From Pontibacter lucknowensis (GTDB lineage Bacteria > Bacteroidota > Bacteroidia > Cytophagales > Hymenobacteraceae): a stretch of DNA of 64,000 bases. The notes beneath the pieces are model-generated. The model saw only the letters and a program-made list of their open reading frames with translations, did no database searches and had not been told where the DNA came from. Below are positions 60,883-64,000 of the stretch, in pieces. Positions within the stretch are counted from its first letter, which is position 1. Each line of letters opens with the position of its first letter. Both the position numbers and the translations under genes were made by a program. Location of the stretch: contig NZ_FTNM01000002.1 of assembly GCF_900156415.1 (NCBI RefSeq), positions 186,001 to 250,000 on the forward strand. The letters are read 5' to 3'.

Positions 60883-62217
60883 ATGCAAAAAAACAACCCT
60901 ACCATCACCAGGGCCTGGTGCGTTTATGATTGGGCTAACTCGGTCTATTCGCTCGTTATCATTTCCACGATCTTCCCGATCTACTATAGCGCGGTATCCG
61001 AGCACCCCGAAACGGCCTCTACCATCGTAAGCTTCTTTGGGTTGGAGCTTCAGAGTTCGGTGCTGTTTTCCTATGCAGTGTCGGGCTCTTTCCTGCTGAT
61101 CGTGCTCATGAATCCCTTCCTGACAGCTATTGCGGATTACAGTGGACGTAAGAAGCTGTTTATGCAGCTGTTCTGTTACATGGGGTCCATTTCATGCGCC
61201 GGGCTCTTCTTTTTTACAAGAGAGACTTTTTCAATATCGGTTGTGCTGTTCATGCTGGCGTCCATAGGCTTTACCGGAAGTATCGTATTCTACAACTCAT
61301 ATCTGCCTGAGATCGCCACCGAAGATCAGTATGACCGCTTGAGCGCCCGTGGTTTTGCCATGGGGTATATAGGCAGCGTACTCCTGCTGCTCTTTAATCT
61401 CGCCATGATCCTGCAACCAGGTTGGTTTGGGATTGCCGCTGAAAACACAAGTTTACCGCCGCGCATAGCATTTCTGACGACAGGCATCTGGTGGTTCGGC
61501 TTTGCCCAGTATACTTTCTACCACCTGCCTGCCAACGTGTACAGACGCAATCCACAAGGCAGCTGGATCCTGAATGGTGTGAAGGAATTGCAGAAAGTTC
61601 TAAATCAGGTGAAGGAGCTGCACCTGCTCAAACGTTACCTCCTGGCTTATTTTTTCTTCAATATGGGTGTGCAAACAGTGATGTATGTGGCCACGTTGTT
61701 TGGCATAGAAGAATTGCAACTGCCAAGCGATAACCTTATCATCACCATTCTGATCATTCAACTGGTGGCCATTGCGGGTGCCTACGGTTTTGCGGCACTC
61801 TCAGCCAGGTATGGCAACATCAGAGCCCTGATCATCGCTGTCATTATCTGGATTGGAATATGCATAGCGGCCTATTTTATTACCACCGCATATGAATTTT
61901 ATGCCCTGGCAGCCGTAGTTGGCTCCGTGATGGGAGGTATTCAGTCACTCTCCCGATCGACCTATTCCAAACTGATTCCGGCCACCACACAGGATCATGC
62001 TTCCTATTTCAGTTTCTATGATGTGACCGAGAAAGTTTCGATCATGCTCGGCACCCTGGCTTACGGAGCTGTTGCGCAGGTAACCGGTTCGATGCGCTAC
62101 AGCATCCTGGCCCTGATCATTTTCTTTGTGCTAGGCCTGATCTTCCTTTCGCTCATCAAAGGTAAAAAGTCCCTGGAGCCCCAGGGGGAGGCAGAGGCAG
62201 TAGCTGGCCAGGTATAG
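60883..62217 (+). CDS. MFS transporter of the UMF1 / Atg22-like family
   Basis: The product is 444 residues with about twelve membrane helices. The N-terminus AWCVYDWANSVYSLVIISTIFPIYY is characteristic of UMF1-type transporters, and ITAIADYSGRKKLFMQ-like loop text (FLTAIADYSGRKKLFM) and GGIQSLSRSTYSKLIP follow the family pattern. Substrate is unknown. It is the last gene before a strong terminator. Confidence 0.9.
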   Translation: MQKNNPTITRAWCVYDWANSVYSLVIISTIFPIYYSAVSEHPETASTIVSFFGLELQSSVLFSYAVSGSFLLIVLMNPFLTAIADYSGRKKLFMQLFCYMGSISCAGLFFFTRETFSISVVLFMLASIGFTGSIVFYNSYLPEIATEDQYDRLSARGFAMGYIGSVLLLLFNLAMILQPGWFGIAAENTSLPPRIAFLTTGIWWFGFAQYTFYHLPANVYRRNPQGSWILNGVKELQKVLNQVKELHLLKRYLLAYFFFNMGVQTVMYVATLFGIEELQLPSDNLIITILIIQLVAIAGAYGFAALSARYGNIRALIIAVIIWIGICIAAYFITTAYEFYALAAVVGSVMGGIQSLSRSTYSKLIPATTQDHASYFSFYDVTEKVSIMLGTLAYGAVAQVTGSMRYSILALIIFFVLGLIFLSLIKGKKSLEPQGEAEAVAGQV

Positions 62218-62226
62218 AGGAGTATA

Positions 62227-62270
62227 AAACGAAAACGGCAGCTCAATCAGGCTGCCGTTTTCGTTTATTT
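62227..62270 (+). terminator. intrinsic terminator after the MFS gene
   Basis: AAACGAAAACGGCAGC (62227-62242) and its exact complement (62251-62266) form a 16-bp stem with an 8-base loop, followed by ATTTTATT. Confidence 0.88.
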
Positions 62271-62275
62271 TATTG

Positions 62276-62380
62276 TCTGAATCAGGATTTACAGGATTTT
62301 AAAATTTACAGGATTAACCTTGTAAACAATCATAATTAAGAATCCTGTCAATCCTTTAATCCTGAAAATCCTGATTCAGA
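62276..62380. repeat. inverted-repeat element with TCTGAATCAGGATTT ends (repeat family C)
   Basis: The left end (62276-62300) and the complement of the right end (62356-62380) agree in at least 21 of 25 bases (TCTGAATCAGGATTT then ACAGGATT or TCAGGATT). Additional TACAGGATT/AATCCTGTCAATCC words lie inside. This is the structure of a small palindromic intergenic element; I recall similar ones in other Bacteroidota. Confidence 0.75.
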
Positions 62381-62396
62381 TAAGCTAGTTGTACAT

Positions 62397-62426
62397 GATT
62401 CGGACAGGTAGCGACCTGTTCCTACA
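62397..62426. repeat. REP-like palindromic repeat, family A copy 2
   Basis: GATTCGGACAGGTAGCGACC followed by TGTTCCTACA matches the complement of 5916-5945 in 28 of 30 bases. The palindrome is imperfect here. Confidence 0.75.
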
Positions 62427-62450
62427 GAGCCCGTTTATCAATCAACAATT

Positions 62451-64000
62451 CTACTTCTTGTATACCTGCACCCCATTCACGTAGGTGCGGAGTACTTGCA
62501 GGCCGCGCATCTGGTCGTTGGCAACTTTCATCAGGTCGCGGTCTACGAGGATGAAGTCAGCGAACTTGCCAGGCTCAATGCTGCCTTTTTCTTTTTCTTC
62601 GAAAGCAGCTTTCGCGGCCCAGATCGTCATACCACGCAAAGCTTCCTCACGGCTCAGGGCGTTTTCCATCTGGAAGCCGCCTTCCGGCCAGTTCTCGCCA
62701 TCCTGACGGGCCACTGCTGCATGGAAACCATATACCGGATTGATGTCTTCTACCGGGAAGTCGCTGCCGAGCGGCATATAGCCATTCTGGTCTAGCAGTT
62801 GTTTGAAAGGGTAGGCATGTGCGATGCGCTCCTTGCCCAAACGATCACCGGCCCAGTACATGTCCGATGTGGCATGCGTAGGCTGCACCGATGGTAGCAC
62901 GCTATACTTGCCAAACTTGTCCATGTCCGCCGGGTTGATGATCTGGGAGTGCTCTATGCGCCAACGTTTGTCGTTTTTACCACCTAACACTTCGCCGTAG
63001 ATATCGAGCAGCAGGCGGTTGGCAGAGTCGCCAATAGCGTGGGTGTTCATCTGGAAACCATGCTGATTCAGTTGCTTGGCAATGTCGCGGAACTCCTGTT
63101 CAGAGGCCAGCAAAAAGCCGTAGTGACCATGCTTATCGCTGTAGGGCTTGAGGAGGTTGGCACCACGGGAACCCAGTGCACCATCAGAGTATACCTTGAA
63201 AGAGCGCACGTTCAGACGATCCGTCTCGTAAGGTCCGTTCGCAAAGTAATGATCCTGGTTTACCTTGCCCGGGTTCATCATGGCGTACACACGCATCTGC
63301 AGCTCTCCGCTCTTGTGCATGGCGTCCATCAGGTCCACAGTGGATTTATCCAGTCCGGCATCGGCTACGGAGGTAAGGCCCACTGCAAAGCAATTCTTTT
63401 CAGCATTCTGCAGCGCCTGACGCTGCTCCTGCTCGTCGGCTTCAGGTATAACAGCCGTCACCTTGTCAATCGCATTGTCGATCAGGATACCGGTCATCTT
63501 GCCGCCTTCTACTTCCACCAGGCCACCCACCATTTTAGTTTGTGGGGTGATGCCTGCCAAATCCAGGGCTTTCTGATTTACCAGCGCAGCATGGCCGTCA
63601 ATGCGGGTAAGGATGATCGGTGTGTCAGGGAAGAGCTGGTCCAGCGTGTCCTTTGTCGGGAATTCCTTCACCGCCCAGTCGTTCTGGTCCCAACCGCGGC
63701 CAGTAATCCAGTCTGCCTCCGGGTAGGCCTTTTGCTGGGCCACTACTTTCTGCACCACTTCTTTAAAAGAGGTAGTCCCTACCAGGTCAGCCGACTGCAG
63801 TGCCAAACCATAGCGGAAAAAGTGCGCGTGTCCGTCGATCAGGCCGGGATAGATGGTTTTACCTTCGGCGTCTAGCTCTTCGGTGGCGCTATACTTGGAC
63901 CGCATGTCGGCTGTCGTGCCCACTGCCACGATCTTACCATCTTTCACGGCAAAGGCCTCAGCCTGGTCAAAGTTCTCGTTCACGGTGTACACATTGCCAT
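62451..64000 (-). CDS. amidohydrolase family 3 (YtcJ-like), N-terminus outside the window
   Basis: The frame runs through the window edge (GNVYTVNENFDQAEAFAVKDG), so the true start is upstream; the GTG at 63992 is not a plausible start. The metal site DGHAHFFRYG, and blocks WITGRGWDQNDW, LTRIDGHAALVN and MNTHAIGDSANRLLLDIYG identify the YtcJ-like amidohydrolases (possible formamidase or deacetylase on small amines). About 516 residues are visible. The missing N-terminus could include a lipoprotein signal, as in many Bacteroidota homologues. Confidence 0.9.
   Translation of the reverse strand, partial: GNVYTVNENFDQAEAFAVKDGKIVAVGTTADMRSKYSATEELDAEGKTIYPGLIDGHAHFFRYGLALQSADLVGTTSFKEVVQKVVAQQKAYPEADWITGRGWDQNDWAVKEFPTKDTLDQLFPDTPIILTRIDGHAALVNQKALDLAGITPQTKMVGGLVEVEGGKMTGILIDNAIDKVTAVIPEADEQEQRQALQNAEKNCFAVGLTSVADAGLDKSTVDLMDAMHKSGELQMRVYAMMNPGKVNQDHYFANGPYETDRLNVRSFKVYSDGALGSRGANLLKPYSDKHGHYGFLLASEQEFRDIAKQLNQHGFQMNTHAIGDSANRLLLDIYGEVLGGKNDKRWRIEHSQIINPADMDKFGKYSVLPSVQPTHATSDMYWAGDRLGKERIAHAYPFKQLLDQNGYMPLGSDFPVEDINPVYGFHAAVARQDGENWPEGGFQMENALSREEALRGMTIWAAKAAFEEKEKGSIEPGKFADFILVDRDLMKVANDQMRGLQVLRTYVNGVQVYKK

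Noticed and set aside
63039..63875. Plus-strand open frame of 278 codons
   Set aside because: It is the shadow of the amidohydrolase gene.

Overview
The window looks like chromosomal DNA of a Bacteroidota bacterium. It most resembles Cytophagales/Hymenobacteraceae (Pontibacter-like). This is inferred from gene content (DUF4290, DUF6340-like, DUF4905-like and DUF3109 proteins, a carboxypeptidase-regulatory outer-membrane receptor, the efp-accB-accC order), from promoters of the TTTG/TTTT-N19-21-TAnnTTTG type, and from the scarcity of Shine-Dalgarno sequences. No rRNA, CRISPR array, transposase, integrase or phage gene was seen. One tRNA is present (Ser-GGA, 46420-46507).

Layout. 1-5.8 kb: an NfeD/ClpP-class protease cut by the window edge, a DUF4905-like protein, a LysM/double-psi-barrel protein, a TIGR02757 protein, two serine hydrolases and a YhcH-like protein. 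6.1-16.8 kb: mutS2, two tandem paralogous lipoproteins, murB, a THUMP rRNA methyltransferase, murA (Asp in place of the catalytic Cys), DUF4290 and a UvrD/PcrA helicase. 17-20.4 kb: an exported Sel1-ankyrin protein, DUF3109 and a DUF6340-like lipoprotein. 20.5-28 kb: the fatty-acid block, DUF177-rpmF-plsX-fabH followed by efp-accB-accC. It is split by a plus-strand pair, a PAS-only protein and a CZB-like protein. 28-38.7 kb: pdxA, leucyl aminopeptidase, rsmA, mgtE, a D-2-hydroxyacid dehydrogenase, greA behind a structured terminated leader, a HIT protein, the MlaE/F/D lipid transporter and ruvC. 38.7-46.3 kb: a glycan-type cluster (LPG-synthase-like membrane protein, two GT2 glycosyltransferases, a SpoIIE-type phosphatase with a structured leader, a polysaccharide deacetylase), then TatD and asparaginase. 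47-53.5 kb: an outer-membrane receptor next to a LytS/LytTR two-component pair, rlmH and an AI-2E family permease. 53.7-60.9 kb: the most unusual stretch, described below. 60.9-64 kb: an MFS transporter, dispersed repeats and an amidohydrolase cut by the window edge.

The best candidate for an undescribed system is 54.1-60.9 kb. A peptide-type ABC importer (OppA lipoprotein, an enlarged OppB, OppC, no ATPase gene in the window) lies between two small unrecognised ORFs, one of 57 codons with a hydrophobic start and a Thr/Asn-rich middle. An AT-rich divergent gene for a helical-repeat (TPR-like) protein of unknown family lies next to it. This resembles the layout of peptide-pheromone import and sensing loci in Firmicutes, but the analogy is an inference from gene order and architecture only.

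At the DNA level, the heptamer AGGTATA and its complement recur far above expectation across most of the window, inside genes in all frames and between genes. Three families of palindromic dispersed repeats lie in the intergenic spaces. Many convergent gene pairs are separated by long, near-perfect bidirectional hairpin terminators.
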